This document shows, piece by piece, positions 12,314 through 21,097 of a stretch of 28,740 nucleotides of DNA. Each line of letters begins with the position of its first letter. Position 1 is the stretch's first letter. The position numbers and the translations under genes were made by a program. The notes under the pieces were generated by a model. The model was not told the DNA's origin, made no database searches, and worked only from the letters and a program-made list of their open reading frames with translations. Origin of the DNA: RGIG8700 sp045535635 (lineage in GTDB: Bacteria > Bacillota > Clostridia > RGIG6154); contig JAZSLZ010000115.1 of the NCBI GenBank assembly GCA_045535635.1, positions 1 to 28,740 on the forward strand, written 5' to 3'.

Positions 12314-13198
12314 GTGAAAAAATATCAATTACCACAAGATAGCATAGCAGAAGAAACTGTTGTTGCACTGGGAGATTTTGACGGTGTGCATAAGGCACAT
12401 AAAAAGCTTCTTGATAAAACGGTTGAAATTGCGAAAAAAGAAAATCTTGTATCTGCGGTATATATGTTTGACAAAAGCAGTAAAAACATAAAAAAAATAA
12501 CACCTCAATCAGTTAAAGAAAAGCTTATAGAAGCAAAAGGTGTTGAGCTTGTTGTTATTCAGAAAGCAGACGAAGAATTCTTTTTAACATCTTGTGAAAT
12601 GTTTGTAGAAAAAATAGTTAAAAATACACTTAATGCAAAGACTGTTGTGGTTGGAAAAAATTACACCTTTGGCAAAGGCGGAAAGGGAACAAGTGAGCTT
12701 CTTTTAAGTCTTTGCAGAAAGCACAACATAGAATGTATTATTATTGATGATGTTATTTATGAGGGTGAAGTTATATCAAGCACACTTATAAGAAAATACA
12801 TTGCAGATGGAAATATAGAAAAAGCAAACAATATGCTTGGATATAACTATATTATTGAAGGTGTTGTAGAAAAGGGTAACAGAATTGGAAGTGTTTTAGG
12901 GTTTCCTACTGCAAATATTTATCCAACTGATGATATGGCGTTGCCAAAGTTTGGCGTATATATTGCAAAGGCAACCGTTGACAGTAAAGGCGGTTTTGAC
13001 GCAATCGTAAATGTTGGAATGAAGCCAACCGTTAAAAACAACAGACTTTCAGTAGAAGCACATATAAGAGGCATAGACGAAGAATTATACGGAAGATATG
13101 TTTCGTTGTCGTTTGAAAGATTTCTTCGCGCAGAGAAGAAATTTGCTTCTGTAGATGAGCTTAAAGAACAAATAAAAGAAGATGCAAAGCAATTTTAA
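12314..13198 (+). CDS. ribF: Bifunctional riboflavin kinase / FAD synthetase
   Basis: Makes FMN and FAD from riboflavin. 294 residues, GTG start directly after the truB stop with no gap. N-terminal FMN adenylyltransferase domain: ALGDFDGVHKAHKKL (18-32) and EVISSTLIRKYI. C-terminal riboflavin kinase domain: GNRIGSVLGFPTANIYP, FGVYIAKA and NVGMKPTVKNN. The nucleotidyltransferase motif HxGH reads HKAH (26-29), with glycine replaced by alanine; both histidines remain, so activity is still plausible. Last gene of the operon, with a terminator overlapping its end. Confidence 0.95.
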   Translation: MKKYQLPQDSIAEETVVALGDFDGVHKAHKKLLDKTVEIAKKENLVSAVYMFDKSSKNIKKITPQSVKEKLIEAKGVELVVIQKADEEFFLTSCEMFVEKIVKNTLNAKTVVVGKNYTFGKGGKGTSELLLSLCRKHNIECIIIDDVIYEGEVISSTLIRKYIADGNIEKANNMLGYNYIIEGVVEKGNRIGSVLGFPTANIYPTDDMALPKFGVYIAKATVDSKGGFDAIVNVGMKPTVKNNRLSVEAHIRGIDEELYGRYVSLSFERFLRAEKKFASVDELKEQIKEDAKQF

Positions 13199-13217
13199 TG
13201 CCTTGCATCTTTTTTGT
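13179..13217 (+). terminator. Terminator of the rimP-ribF operon
   Basis: AAGATGCAA (13179-13187) pairs with TTGCATCTT (13203-13211), with an inner GCA/TGC pairing, followed by a T run. The 5' arm is inside the last codons of ribF. Confidence 0.82.
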
Positions 13218-13243
13218 TGTTTTTGTTTTGTTAAAAAAATATA

Positions 13244-13310
13244 TACTAAACTATACTAACCTATACTATACTAACCTGTGGTTCCAAATGGGTTCCAAAT
13301 GGGTTCCAGG
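13244..13310. repeat. Tandem short repeats between ribF and holA
   Basis: Two adjoining simple arrays: irregular copies of TATACTAACC (about 13244-13276), then an 11-base unit GGTTCCAAATG repeated 2.6 times (13280-13310). They lie between convergent genes. No structure or gene is seen. Confidence 0.7.
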
Positions 13311-13318
13311 CAGTTATT

Positions 13319-14305
13319 TTACCTTTCCATCATTTCGCAGATGAGTATGTTTAAGCCTGTATATCCGTTTACTGCACCTGTTTTAAAGGCAATATCAAAA
13401 TCCGAGCAACGGGAAATCATTTTCTGCAGAAATTTTTCGGACATTTTTTCACTGTATCGTGCGTATTTCTTCTGAGTAAAAGGTTTAAGTCCCATTTTAC
13501 TTGAGATTGCAGAGGGGGACTGACCTGAATTTTTAAGTGTTTTATATTCGAGAACACCCATAATTGTTTTGGAAAGAGCACCGTTGATTAATACAGGCTC
13601 TTCCTCGTCTTTCTGAAGTCCTGCAAAAATTGTAAGGGCTTTTTCTTTTTGCATATCCATTACTGCATCTAAAAGGTCAAAGGTTTTGCTTTCTATGTTT
13701 CTTGTAACAATTTCTTTTATGGTTTCTTCTGTGATAATTCCGTCGGACATACTGTATGCACAACACTTTTCAATTTCGTTTTTAAGTGTGTTCATATCGT
13801 ATCCTGCATACTGTGTCATAAGCTCGGCAGCTTCTTTGGTTATTTCCATATTGTTTGATTTTACAACATTTGCAATCCATCTTATGATTTCCGTTGCACC
13901 TTGCTTTTTAAATTCGCAAACAGTACATTTTTCTGTGAGAAGCTTATAAATTTTTGCAGTTTTCTTGGTTATTTCTCTACAAGCAAAGATGATATGTGTA
14001 TAAAAAGGAATGTCATTTATTATTTCTTCAATGTAAGGTACATCACTGTCTTTTATTTCTTTTGAAAAGTCAATGCCCTTGAATACAACAAGCTTTTTTT
14101 CGGACATCATCGGCGAAGAAAAAACGGCATCCTGAAAGAATTCAAGGCGTTCGCTATCAAGCTTAAAAAAATTGAATTCTTCAGCCTGAACAGTTTTTGA
14201 TTTAATTGTTTTAATGTAGTAGTCAGAAAGAAATACTTCTTCGCCAAGGAAAAAATAAATCTGTTTTAGCTGACCGTTTTTTAAATCTTGTTTAACTGTG
14301 TTCAA
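13319..14305 (-). CDS. holA: DNA polymerase III subunit delta
   Basis: Clamp-loader subunit that opens the beta sliding clamp. 328 residues. N-terminal AAA-like domain without a working P-loop begins LKQIYFFLGEEVFLSDYYI and includes FSSPMMSEKKLVVFKGID, the usual HolA pattern. The C-terminal collar domain includes LINGALSKTIMGVLEYKTLK and KMGLKPFTQKKYARYSEKM. It starts six bases after comEC on the minus strand, forming one unit with it. comEC-holA adjacency is common in Firmicutes. Confidence 0.95.
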   Translation of the reverse strand: MNTVKQDLKNGQLKQIYFFLGEEVFLSDYYIKTIKSKTVQAEEFNFFKLDSERLEFFQDAVFSSPMMSEKKLVVFKGIDFSKEIKDSDVPYIEEIINDIPFYTHIIFACREITKKTAKIYKLLTEKCTVCEFKKQGATEIIRWIANVVKSNNMEITKEAAELMTQYAGYDMNTLKNEIEKCCAYSMSDGIITEETIKEIVTRNIESKTFDLLDAVMDMQKEKALTIFAGLQKDEEEPVLINGALSKTIMGVLEYKTLKNSGQSPSAISSKMGLKPFTQKKYARYSEKMSEKFLQKMISRCSDFDIAFKTGAVNGYTGLNILICEMMER

Positions 14306-14311
14306 TGTGGT

Positions 14312-15706
14312 TTACTCCTTTAAATTTTTCTGTAATGCTTTTGTTTGCAGATAATGAAAAAGTATGCAAAGCATAAATGAAAAGAATGTAACAATTATAA
14401 GAAATAAATTGCCTGTTTGAAAATTTATTGTACTAAAAGGTGCAAAAGAAACTATGTGAGCAGCTTCAAATATGAAGTTGCATAGAAAATCGCACAACAG
14501 TATTATTGGCTTGAAATTTGTCAGTAAAGCCAAAGGTGTCAATATAAAAATAAGTGGCACAGTAAATGAAATTATTATGTTTGGAACAATTGAGTATGTT
14601 GAAAGTGTGCTAAAATAAAGCATTGAAGCAGGGAAAACACCAATCTGCGCCGATAAAGTAGCAACAATAGGATTTTTAAGTATATCAGGAAGAGCAGAAA
14701 ATAACCTTGAAAGGTATCCGCTGTTCATAATTATCCCAAAGGTTGCAGTAAATGAAAGCACAAAACTTGCATTGTGAATAATATATCTGTTAGAAATTAT
14801 GTATAATATAGCTACAAGATAAAGTGCGTTAAGAGTATCTCTGTCCCTCCGGAAATACAGTGAAATTATTGTTATAATAACCATAACGGCTGCTCTGATA
14901 ACAGATGGAGAACAACCTGTAATAAGAATAAGGGACAGTAAAAATAATATGTTTATAATATCTCTTATCTGGCATGGAAGCTTTTTAAGAAAAACTGCCA
15001 GAATGCCAAGAAGAAGCATTACATGATAACCTGAAACCGAAACAATGTGTAAACATCCGGCATTTTTAAAAGCATCATAATCCTCATCAGAGAAATTATC
15101 CTTGTTACCAAGAAGAAGTCCCTGAATAAACGAGGAAGTACGCCCGTTTGAGAAAGTCTCCTGAATTTTAGTATTTAAAAATGTATTGATGTTTCTTGCT
15201 TGTTTGAAAGGAAATGTCCCCTGATTGTGAGCAGTAATACTATACTTCTTTTCTGAAAGAAAAGCGGTGTATCTTATCCCTTTGCTTTTTAGATAGTTGT
15301 TGTAGTAAGCGTATTCAGGCGAAGAATCAGCAGGAGATTTAAGCTTAAGACCTTTTACCGAAACAATGTCATTAACTTGTGGTAATTCTGCACCATAAAA
15401 ATACGCCTGAACCTTGTGATTACTTCGGTTTAGTATTTCACATACGGCTTTTTTATTTTCACCGCTATAGTCAATTTCAGTAACCAAAAGCTTACAGTCA
15501 AATGGTTTTCCTATATCATCAGCAAGAGGACCGTATTTTGGATTAACCTCGGTTGTGATGATAATACTTGATATAAGCAACCCTAAAAGTATCGCAAACA
15601 GCAGTTCCTTTTTGAAAATAATAAGAAGTATAAAAGAAACTGCTGCTAAAATTAAAATATATAAGGCGTTGTTAAGGCATAGTGCTGAAATAAGGGAAAT
15701 CAGCAC
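14312..15706 (-). CDS. comEC: ComEC/Rec2-type DNA-channel protein lacking the nuclease-like domain
   Basis: Polytopic membrane protein of 464 residues. N-terminal transmembrane helices and an OB-fold-like DUF4131 segment (LLVTEIDYSGENKKAVCEIL) precede the competence domain with GLLLGNKDNFSDEDYDAFKNAG, IVSVSGYHVMLLLG and SPSVIRAAVMVI, diagnostic of ComEC. It ends in helices; the C-terminal metallo-beta-lactamase-like domain of full ComEC (usually 700-800 residues) is missing and holA follows after six bases. The start is uncertain. The GTG at 15706 has no close Shine-Dalgarno, while AAAGGAG just after the clpE stop would favour a start up to 11 codons earlier, where only rare codons (ATT, ATA) are in frame. 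Confidence 0.88.
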   Translation of the reverse strand: MLISLISALCLNNALYILILAAVSFILLIIFKKELLFAILLGLLISSIIITTEVNPKYGPLADDIGKPFDCKLLVTEIDYSGENKKAVCEILNRSNHKVQAYFYGAELPQVNDIVSVKGLKLKSPADSSPEYAYYNNYLKSKGIRYTAFLSEKKYSITAHNQGTFPFKQARNINTFLNTKIQETFSNGRTSSFIQGLLLGNKDNFSDEDYDAFKNAGCLHIVSVSGYHVMLLLGILAVFLKKLPCQIRDIINILFLLSLILITGCSPSVIRAAVMVIITIISLYFRRDRDTLNALYLVAILYIISNRYIIHNASFVLSFTATFGIIMNSGYLSRLFSALPDILKNPIVATLSAQIGVFPASMLYFSTLSTYSIVPNIIISFTVPLIFILTPLALLTNFKPIILLCDFLCNFIFEAAHIVSFAPFSTINFQTGNLFLIIVTFFSFMLCILFHYLQTKALQKNLKE

Positions 15707-15737
15707 AAAAAATAAGAAATTTATACCAAAAACTCCT

Positions 15738-17969
15738 TTAATCTATTTTGATTTCTCCGTTTTCTTCTGTTACTGAAACAGATGCACCGAATGGAATTGA
15801 CATATATACAATTTTTTCTGCAATAATGTCGCCAACATGCTTCTGGATGGTTCTTCTAAGCTCTCTTGCGCCGTATTTTTCGCTGTAGCCTTTTTCTGCA
15901 AGGAAGTCTATTGCTTTTTCATCTACATAAAGAGAAATCCCTTTTTCAAGAAGAGCCTCTTCCATTTCACTGATGTTAAGCTTTGCAATTTTTTTGAAGT
16001 CTTCAACAGTAAGCTTGTTAAAGGTTATAATTTCATCAATTCTGTTTAAAATTTCAGGCTTGAAGATTTTCTTTAATTTATCATTTGCAATCTCTTCCAT
16101 ATCAATTGAGCTTTTGTTAAAGCCAAGAGAGTCTGTGCCAAAACCGATACCTGCATTTGAAGTTAAGATAATAACTGTATTTTCAAAGCTTACAACTCTG
16201 CCCTGAGAGTCTGTAAGTCTGCCTTCATCAAGAATTTGAAGAAGAATATTATAAACGTTTGGATGAGCTTTTTCAATTTCATCGAAAAGAACAACGCTGT
16301 ATGGTTTTCTTCTTATTTTTTCTGTAAGTTGACCTGCTTCGTCATAGCCAACATATCCCGGAGGAGAACCAATAAGCTTTGAAATTGAGTGTTGTTCCTG
16401 AAATTCTGTCATATCAAGACGGATTAAATCGTCAACAGAACCGAAAAGCTCTTCGGTGAGAACCTTTGCAAACTCTGTTTTACCAACACCTGTAGGTCCT
16501 ACGAAAATAAATGATGCAGGACGAAGTCTTTTTTCAATACCTGCCCTTTTTCTTATAATAGCCTTTGAAACGGAATCGGCAGCTTTATCCTGACCTATGA
16601 TTTTCTTTTTAAGGCTTTCGTTAAGAGCAGTTAACTTGTCAGAGTCCTTCATAGTAAGCTTCTTAACAGGAACATTTGCCCACATTTCAATAACTTTTGC
16701 AATGTCTTCGGTTGTTAAAACTGTGCTTTCACACTGTGGCAATAATGCTTCAATCTGATTTTTATATGAAATTTCTTTTGATTTAAGTGTTGCATTTTTT
16801 TCAAAAAAGTCGTCAGCTTTTTCATCAAGTGTATTAAGTTCATCTTCTACCGCTTTAAGTTGTTTTTTGAGAATTGTAAGCTCTGTTAAAACTTCGTTGT
16901 CAAGATTTGCGGCAGAACCGGCTTCATCAATAACATCAATAGCTTTGTCAGGAAGAAATCTTCCGTATATAAATCTTTTTGAAAGAACAACTGCCTGTTT
17001 AATAACCTCGTCTGTTAAAGTAATATGGTGGTGTTCCTCGTAGTAGTCTTTTATTCCTGATATAATATCAATAGTTTCTTCAATTGATGGTTCTTCAACC
17101 ATAACAGGCTGAAATCTTCTTTCCAAAGCAGAGTCTTTTTCAATATGCTTTCTGTATTCAGAAAGGGTAGTAGCACCGATAATCTGAATATCACCTCTGG
17201 CAAGAGCAGGTTTTAAAATATTTGCGGCTGTAAGAGAACCCTCAGTTCCACCTGCACTTACAATTGTGTGCACTTCGTCTATAACAAGAATAACATTTCC
17301 TCTGTCTTTCGCCTCATCGATAATTGATTTAACTCTCTGCTCAAACTGTCCTCGAAACTGTGTTCCTGCAACAAGAGCAGTAAAGTCCATAAGATAAATT
17401 TCTTTGTCAAGAAGCTTTGAGGGAACTTTTCCCTCAACGATTTTAAGAGCCAAAGCTTCTGCAATAGCGGTTTTACCAACACCGGGTTCACCGATTAAGG
17501 CAGGGTTGTTTTTAGCTCGTCTGTTTAAAATCTGAATAACTCTTAAAAGCTCTTTATCTCTGCCGATAATTCTGTCTATCTTACCGTCTTTTGCTTTATT
17601 GTTTAAATTTGTTCCGTAAGCATCAAGATTAGATTTCTTTTGCTTTTTATTAGTGTTTTTGCTCTTTTTTGAAGCATTATCACTTGTTGCTTCTTCTTCG
17701 TGCTGTGGGAAAGGAAACATTGAAAAAGGATTCATATTTTCGAAATCTTCTTCGTTTAAATCACCATTTTCAATCATATCTTCAAGCTGATCTTCCATAT
17801 CCTCAAGCATTTCAGGAGTAACACCAAGCTTACTCATCATATCATCAATAGGCGCAATGCCGAGAGATTTTGCACAGGAAATACAATAACCCTCATCAAT
17901 CTGCTTTGTTCCCTCTATTTTTTTTATCATTATAACAGCTCGTCTTTTGTTGCATTTAGTACATAACAT
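15738..17969 (-). CDS. clpE: ClpE-like Hsp100 unfoldase with N-terminal zinc ribbon
   Basis: AAA+ unfoldase that would feed proteins to ClpP. 743 residues. An N-terminal zinc ribbon (Cys3, Cys6, Cys29, Cys32) replaces the Clp_N repeats of ClpC/ClpA, the hallmark of ClpE. After an acidic, then lysine-rich linker comes AAA1 with GEPGVGKT (160-167) and VILVIDEVHT, a coiled-coil middle segment (LKKQLKAVEDELNTLDEK), and AAA2 with GPTGVGKT and DEIEKAHP. The LGF tripeptide in TDSLGFNKS matches the loop that docks on ClpP. GGAGG precedes the ATG. It lies between the ROK gene and comEC, with short gaps on one strand. No McsA/McsB or CtsR neighbours are present. Confidence 0.9.
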   Translation of the reverse strand: MLCTKCNKRRAVIMIKKIEGTKQIDEGYCISCAKSLGIAPIDDMMSKLGVTPEMLEDMEDQLEDMIENGDLNEEDFENMNPFSMFPFPQHEEEATSDNASKKSKNTNKKQKKSNLDAYGTNLNNKAKDGKIDRIIGRDKELLRVIQILNRRAKNNPALIGEPGVGKTAIAEALALKIVEGKVPSKLLDKEIYLMDFTALVAGTQFRGQFEQRVKSIIDEAKDRGNVILVIDEVHTIVSAGGTEGSLTAANILKPALARGDIQIIGATTLSEYRKHIEKDSALERRFQPVMVEEPSIEETIDIISGIKDYYEEHHHITLTDEVIKQAVVLSKRFIYGRFLPDKAIDVIDEAGSAANLDNEVLTELTILKKQLKAVEDELNTLDEKADDFFEKNATLKSKEISYKNQIEALLPQCESTVLTTEDIAKVIEMWANVPVKKLTMKDSDKLTALNESLKKKIIGQDKAADSVSKAIIRKRAGIEKRLRPASFIFVGPTGVGKTEFAKVLTEELFGSVDDLIRLDMTEFQEQHSISKLIGSPPGYVGYDEAGQLTEKIRRKPYSVVLFDEIEKAHPNVYNILLQILDEGRLTDSQGRVVSFENTVIILTSNAGIGFGTDSLGFNKSSIDMEEIANDKLKKIFKPEILNRIDEIITFNKLTVEDFKKIAKLNISEMEEALLEKGISLYVDEKAIDFLAEKGYSEKYGARELRRTIQKHVGDIIAEKIVYMSIPFGASVSVTEENGEIKID

Positions 17970-17986
17970 TTAATAAAAATCCTCCG

Positions 17987-19138
17987 TTATTTTGCATTTC
18001 TGAAAAATTTATGGTCAAAAACTGCGGCAGATGCTCCCATAAGCGGTGCGTTTTCTTTGAATTTTGAATATTCTATATTTGAAAATTCGCAGTTTGTCGC
18101 AACTTCTTCTTTAATAGCGTTTAAAAGCTCAGTATCGCCTGATGTAATAGTATTGCCAAGAACAACAAGGCTAGGGTCGTAAACCTTAACAAGGTTTGTT
18201 ATTGCGATAGAAACATATTTTATAAAGCTATCAACTACTTCTTTGCATAAAGCGTTGCCGCTTTCTGCAGCAGTAACAACATCTTTAAAAGTGATTTTTT
18301 TACCAGTTTCAAAGCAATCTTTGGCAGAAGAGATAACCTTGTCTGTATTTGCATAAAGCTCAAGGCATCCTCGGTTTCCGCATTTGCATTTTTCACCGTT
18401 TATATCTATTGTTGTATGTCCGATTTCGCAGGAAAGTCCGTTTGCACCAACAATAAGCTTATCATTTATGATTGCAGACGCACCAACTCCGCCTGATATG
18501 CCGAGAAAAACAACATTTTTTATACCTCTTGCAATACCGTAGAATTTCTCTGCCAGTATAGCACAGTCATTATTTCGTCTTAAATAAACAGGAATATTGA
18601 ACTTAGCTTTTACAGGAGAGACTACATCAAGATTGGATATGTTGTAAAAATTTGTTGGTGTTAAAATTTCCCCTTTCTGTAAATCAAGAGGTCCAATGCA
18701 GGAAATACCTATACCTGATATTTTAACATTTGATACTTCAATAAGCTCTGCAACCATCTTAATAATATGTTCTATAAGAAGCTCAGAAGTGAGAAGAGAA
18801 TTAAAATCAAAGCATTTGCTTGTAATAATATTGCCTTTAATATCACAAACACAGCCCTCAAGGTAGCTTCTTGTAATGTTTATGCCAACAGCACAAACAC
18901 AATTATCATTAAGCTCTAAGAGTATTGGTTTTTTCTTACCAAGACTTGAATGGTCAATACCTGCTTCTTTAATGTATCCAAGCTCTGAAAATTCATTTAT
19001 TATGTTGGTAAGTGACATTTTGGAAAGACCGCTTCTGTTTGCAAGTTCAATTCGTGAAATAGGAGCGTTAAGTGCAAGCATACTTAAAACTGCATTTCTG
19101 TTAAACAATTTGTTGTTTTTTGAATTGTTAGGCTTCAA
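17987..19138 (-). CDS. ROK-family transcriptional regulator (NagC/XylR type)
   Basis: 383 residues. A winged helix-turn-helix at the N-terminus (about 14-60: NRNAVLSMLALNAPISRIEL then NRSGLSKMSLTNIINEF) is joined to a sugar-kinase-like ROK domain. Seen: the GISGGVGASAIIND phosphate loop, GLSCEIGHTTID (ExGH, sugar and zinc contact) and the zinc-binding CKCGNRGCLE. Such proteins repress sugar-uptake genes until a sugar binds. No sugar genes are in the window, so the ligand is unknown. First gene of the minus-strand unit ROK-clpE-comEC-holA, with its own promoter. Confidence 0.92.
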   Translation of the reverse strand: MKPNNSKNNKLFNRNAVLSMLALNAPISRIELANRSGLSKMSLTNIINEFSELGYIKEAGIDHSSLGKKKPILLELNDNCVCAVGINITRSYLEGCVCDIKGNIITSKCFDFNSLLTSELLIEHIIKMVAELIEVSNVKISGIGISCIGPLDLQKGEILTPTNFYNISNLDVVSPVKAKFNIPVYLRRNNDCAILAEKFYGIARGIKNVVFLGISGGVGASAIINDKLIVGANGLSCEIGHTTIDINGEKCKCGNRGCLELYANTDKVISSAKDCFETGKKITFKDVVTAAESGNALCKEVVDSFIKYVSIAITNLVKVYDPSLVVLGNTITSGDTELLNAIKEEVATNCEFSNIEYSKFKENAPLMGASAAVFDHKFFRNAK

Positions 19139-19169
19139 ATTGCCACCTCCGAAAAAATATATTCATATT

Positions 19170-19198
19170 ATTATACTATAAAATGTCTGAAAGGTCAA
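19170..19198 (-). promoter_or_regulatory. Promoter of the ROK-clpE-comEC-holA unit
   Basis: Minus strand TTGACC (plus 19193-19198), 17-base spacer, perfect TATAAT (plus 19170-19175), about 30 bases before the ROK start. Confidence 0.78.
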
Positions 19199-19254
19199 AT
19201 TTTTTAAGAATAAAAAATTGTTTAATCTGCAAAATAACAGATGAGGTGTTTTTT

Positions 19255-19692
19255 ATGAATATGAGTAAAAGTGAATATAAAAAGTATGTGCAGAAAAAGA
19301 CGAAAAATTCGCCTGTTTTTATGAATGTTTTAAAGGCGTATATCATAGGCGGTTTAATATGCGTTTTGGGACAACTTTTAAATGATATGTTTATATATCT
19401 GGGGTTTGTAAAAGAACAGGCAGGAACACTTACAAGCGTAAGTCTAATTTTTTTAAGTGCCCTCCTTACATCAATAGGAATATATGATAAAATTGCAAAA
19501 TTTGCAGGAGCAGGGACATTAGTGCCAATAACAGGTTTTGCCAATGCAGTTGTTTCACCTGCAATTGAGTTTAAGGATGAGGGCTATGTTCTTGGACTTG
19601 CGGCAAATATTTTCAAAATAGCAGGACCTGTTATAACCTATGGCGTAGTGGCATCAGTTATATCAGGAATAATATTTTTTTGGGTGGGGTGA
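19255..19692 (+). CDS. spoVAC: Stage V sporulation protein AC
   Basis: Membrane protein of the SpoVA channel in the inner spore membrane, involved in dipicolinic acid uptake during sporulation and release on germination. 145 residues from ATG 19255, preceded by GAGGTG at 19243-19248; the longer frame back to 19183 would add an untypical N-terminus. Features: YKKYVQKKTKNSPVFMNVLKAYIIGGLICVLGQ type start, GTLTSVSLIFLSALLTSIGIYDK, FAGAGTLVPITGFANAV, then membrane segments. A weak sigma-G-like pair (AGAATA at 19207, CAAAATA at 19230) lies upstream, but its start would fall on the Shine-Dalgarno, so I do not list it. Confidence 0.95.
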   Translation: MNMSKSEYKKYVQKKTKNSPVFMNVLKAYIIGGLICVLGQLLNDMFIYLGFVKEQAGTLTSVSLIFLSALLTSIGIYDKIAKFAGAGTLVPITGFANAVVSPAIEFKDEGYVLGLAANIFKIAGPVITYGVVASVISGIIFFWVG

Positions 19693-19696
19693 AATT

Positions 19697-20692
19697 ATGC
19701 AGACAGTAATTTTAGAAAATAAACCAAAGCTTATTGGAACTGCCTGTATTGTAGGAAAGAAAGAGAATGAAGGAAATCTCTCAAAGTTTTACGATGCAGT
19801 TATTTTAGATGGCAGATACGGACGAAAATCATGGGAAGAAGCAGAAAGTGAAATGCAAAAAAGTGCCGCCTATATGCTTCTTAATAAAACCAACACAAAA
19901 CCAGATGATATAAGCTTTTTATTTGGTGGTGACCTTTTAAATCAATGTATGGGAACAAGCTTTGGCATAACAAAACTAAATATTCCGTTCTTTGGCATAT
20001 ACGGAGCTTGTTCAACCTTTTGCGAAGGTCTTATTTTATCATCTATATGTGTTGACGGCAGATACGGCAGAAAAGTAATGTGCACAAGCTCAAGTCACTT
20101 CTGTTCAAGTGAAAGACAGTTCAGATTTCCTCTTGAATACGGCGGACAAAGAGCACCTGCAGCACAATGGACAGTAACAGGAGCAGGTGCAGCGCTTGTT
20201 GCAGATGAAGGAAGCGACCTATGCATCACCGCAGTTACCCCAGGAAAGGTTATAGATATGGGTATAACCGACGCCGCAAATATGGGTGCAGCCATGGCAC
20301 CTGCCGCGGTTGATACCATAACAACACATTTTAATGACAGAAAGTTAAGTGGCGATTACTTTGATATGGTGGTAACAGGGGACTTGGGTAAAATAGGATA
20401 TGATATTGCAAAAGAGCAGATAGTTAAAAATGGCATAGATATAAGAAACAGATATTATGACTGCGGAGTTATGATTTATAAAGAAGAACAGGATGCTCAC
20501 GCAGGAGGTTCAGGATGTGGTTGTTGTGCTTCTGTTTTTTCCGGTTATATTTATAATATGCTGAAAAAAGGTGAAATAGACAGAGTGCTTCTGGTGGCTA
20601 CAGGTGCGCTTATGAGTACAACAAGTGCATTTCAGGGTAATACTATTCCTGGAATTGCACACGCAGTGGCAATAGAAAGGGTGAAAAAATGA
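19697..20692 (+). CDS. spoVAD: Stage V sporulation protein AD
   Basis: Soluble, thiolase-fold subunit of the SpoVA apparatus that binds dipicolinic acid in Bacillus. 331 residues, family-normal. Recognisable segments: GGDLLNQCMGTSFGI, FFGIYGACSTFCEGLILSS, CTSSSHFCSSERQFRFPLEYGGQR, TGDLGKIGYDI and the cysteine/glycine-rich AGGSGCGCCASVFSGYI. GGGGTG precedes the ATG by a short gap. It overlaps spoVAE by ATGA at 20689-20692. Confidence 0.97.
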   Translation: MQTVILENKPKLIGTACIVGKKENEGNLSKFYDAVILDGRYGRKSWEEAESEMQKSAAYMLLNKTNTKPDDISFLFGGDLLNQCMGTSFGITKLNIPFFGIYGACSTFCEGLILSSICVDGRYGRKVMCTSSSHFCSSERQFRFPLEYGGQRAPAAQWTVTGAGAALVADEGSDLCITAVTPGKVIDMGITDAANMGAAMAPAAVDTITTHFNDRKLSGDYFDMVVTGDLGKIGYDIAKEQIVKNGIDIRNRYYDCGVMIYKEEQDAHAGGSGCGCCASVFSGYIYNMLKKGEIDRVLLVATGALMSTTSAFQGNTIPGIAHAVAIERVKK

Positions 20693-21042
20693 CTTATTTA
20701 TGGGCTTTTATAATTGGCGGTGCACTTTGTGGCATCGGACAGATTTTAGTTGACAAAACTATGCTGACACCTGCGAGAATTCTTGTTATGTATGTTGTAA
20801 TAGGAGTGATTTTAGGTTCTTTTGGAATTTATGACAAGCTTATAGATTTTGCAGGTGCAGGAGCAACTGTACCACTTACAGGCTTTGGAAATATTCTTGC
20901 AAAAGGGGTAAAAGAAGCAGTTGCAAAGGACGGAATTGTGGGAATTTTCACAGGCGGACTTACTGCATCTGCAGGTGGTATATGCGCGGCAATATTTTTT
21001 GGTTATCTTGGAGCGGTTTTCTCAAAAAGCAAAGAAAAATAA
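20689..21042 (+). CDS. spoVAE: Stage V sporulation protein AE
   Basis: 117-residue membrane protein with four hydrophobic segments, third member of the clostridial spoVAC-AD-AE core. Family marks: FIIGGALCGIGQILVDKT, GSFGIYDKLIDFAGAGATVPLTGFGN and KGVKEAV. It is homologous to SpoVAC in the GIYDK and FAGAG segments. Translation is coupled to spoVAD. The minimal three-gene operon is the usual clostridial form, without spoVAA, spoVAB or spoVAF. Confidence 0.96.
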   Translation: MTYLWAFIIGGALCGIGQILVDKTMLTPARILVMYVVIGVILGSFGIYDKLIDFAGAGATVPLTGFGNILAKGVKEAVAKDGIVGIFTGGLTASAGGICAAIFFGYLGAVFSKSKEK

Positions 21043-21045
21043 GTC

Positions 21046-21074
21046 TTGAAAATTCAGCATATAAATAGTATAAT
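21046..21074 (+). promoter_or_regulatory. Promoter of murI
   Basis: TTGAAA at 21046-21051, 17-base spacer, perfect TATAAT at 21069-21074. It begins four bases after the spoVAE stop, so murI can be made in vegetative cells independently of sporulation. Confidence 0.82.
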
Positions 21075-21097
21075 GAATAAAAAAAGGAGGGGAGCAG

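Noticed and set aside
13244..13310. Iteron-like origin or attachment site
   Set aside because: The units are short and irregular, between convergent chromosomal genes, with no initiator, integrase or AT-rich unwinding element linked to them.
14305..14312. Frameshift that removed the ComEC nuclease domain
   Set aside because: The intact holA begins six bases on, leaving no remnant of such a domain in any frame.
19183..19254. Longer SpoVAC N-terminus from the upstream in-frame ATG
   Set aside because: It has no ribosome site and adds residues unlike the family; GAGGTG stands properly before ATG 19255.
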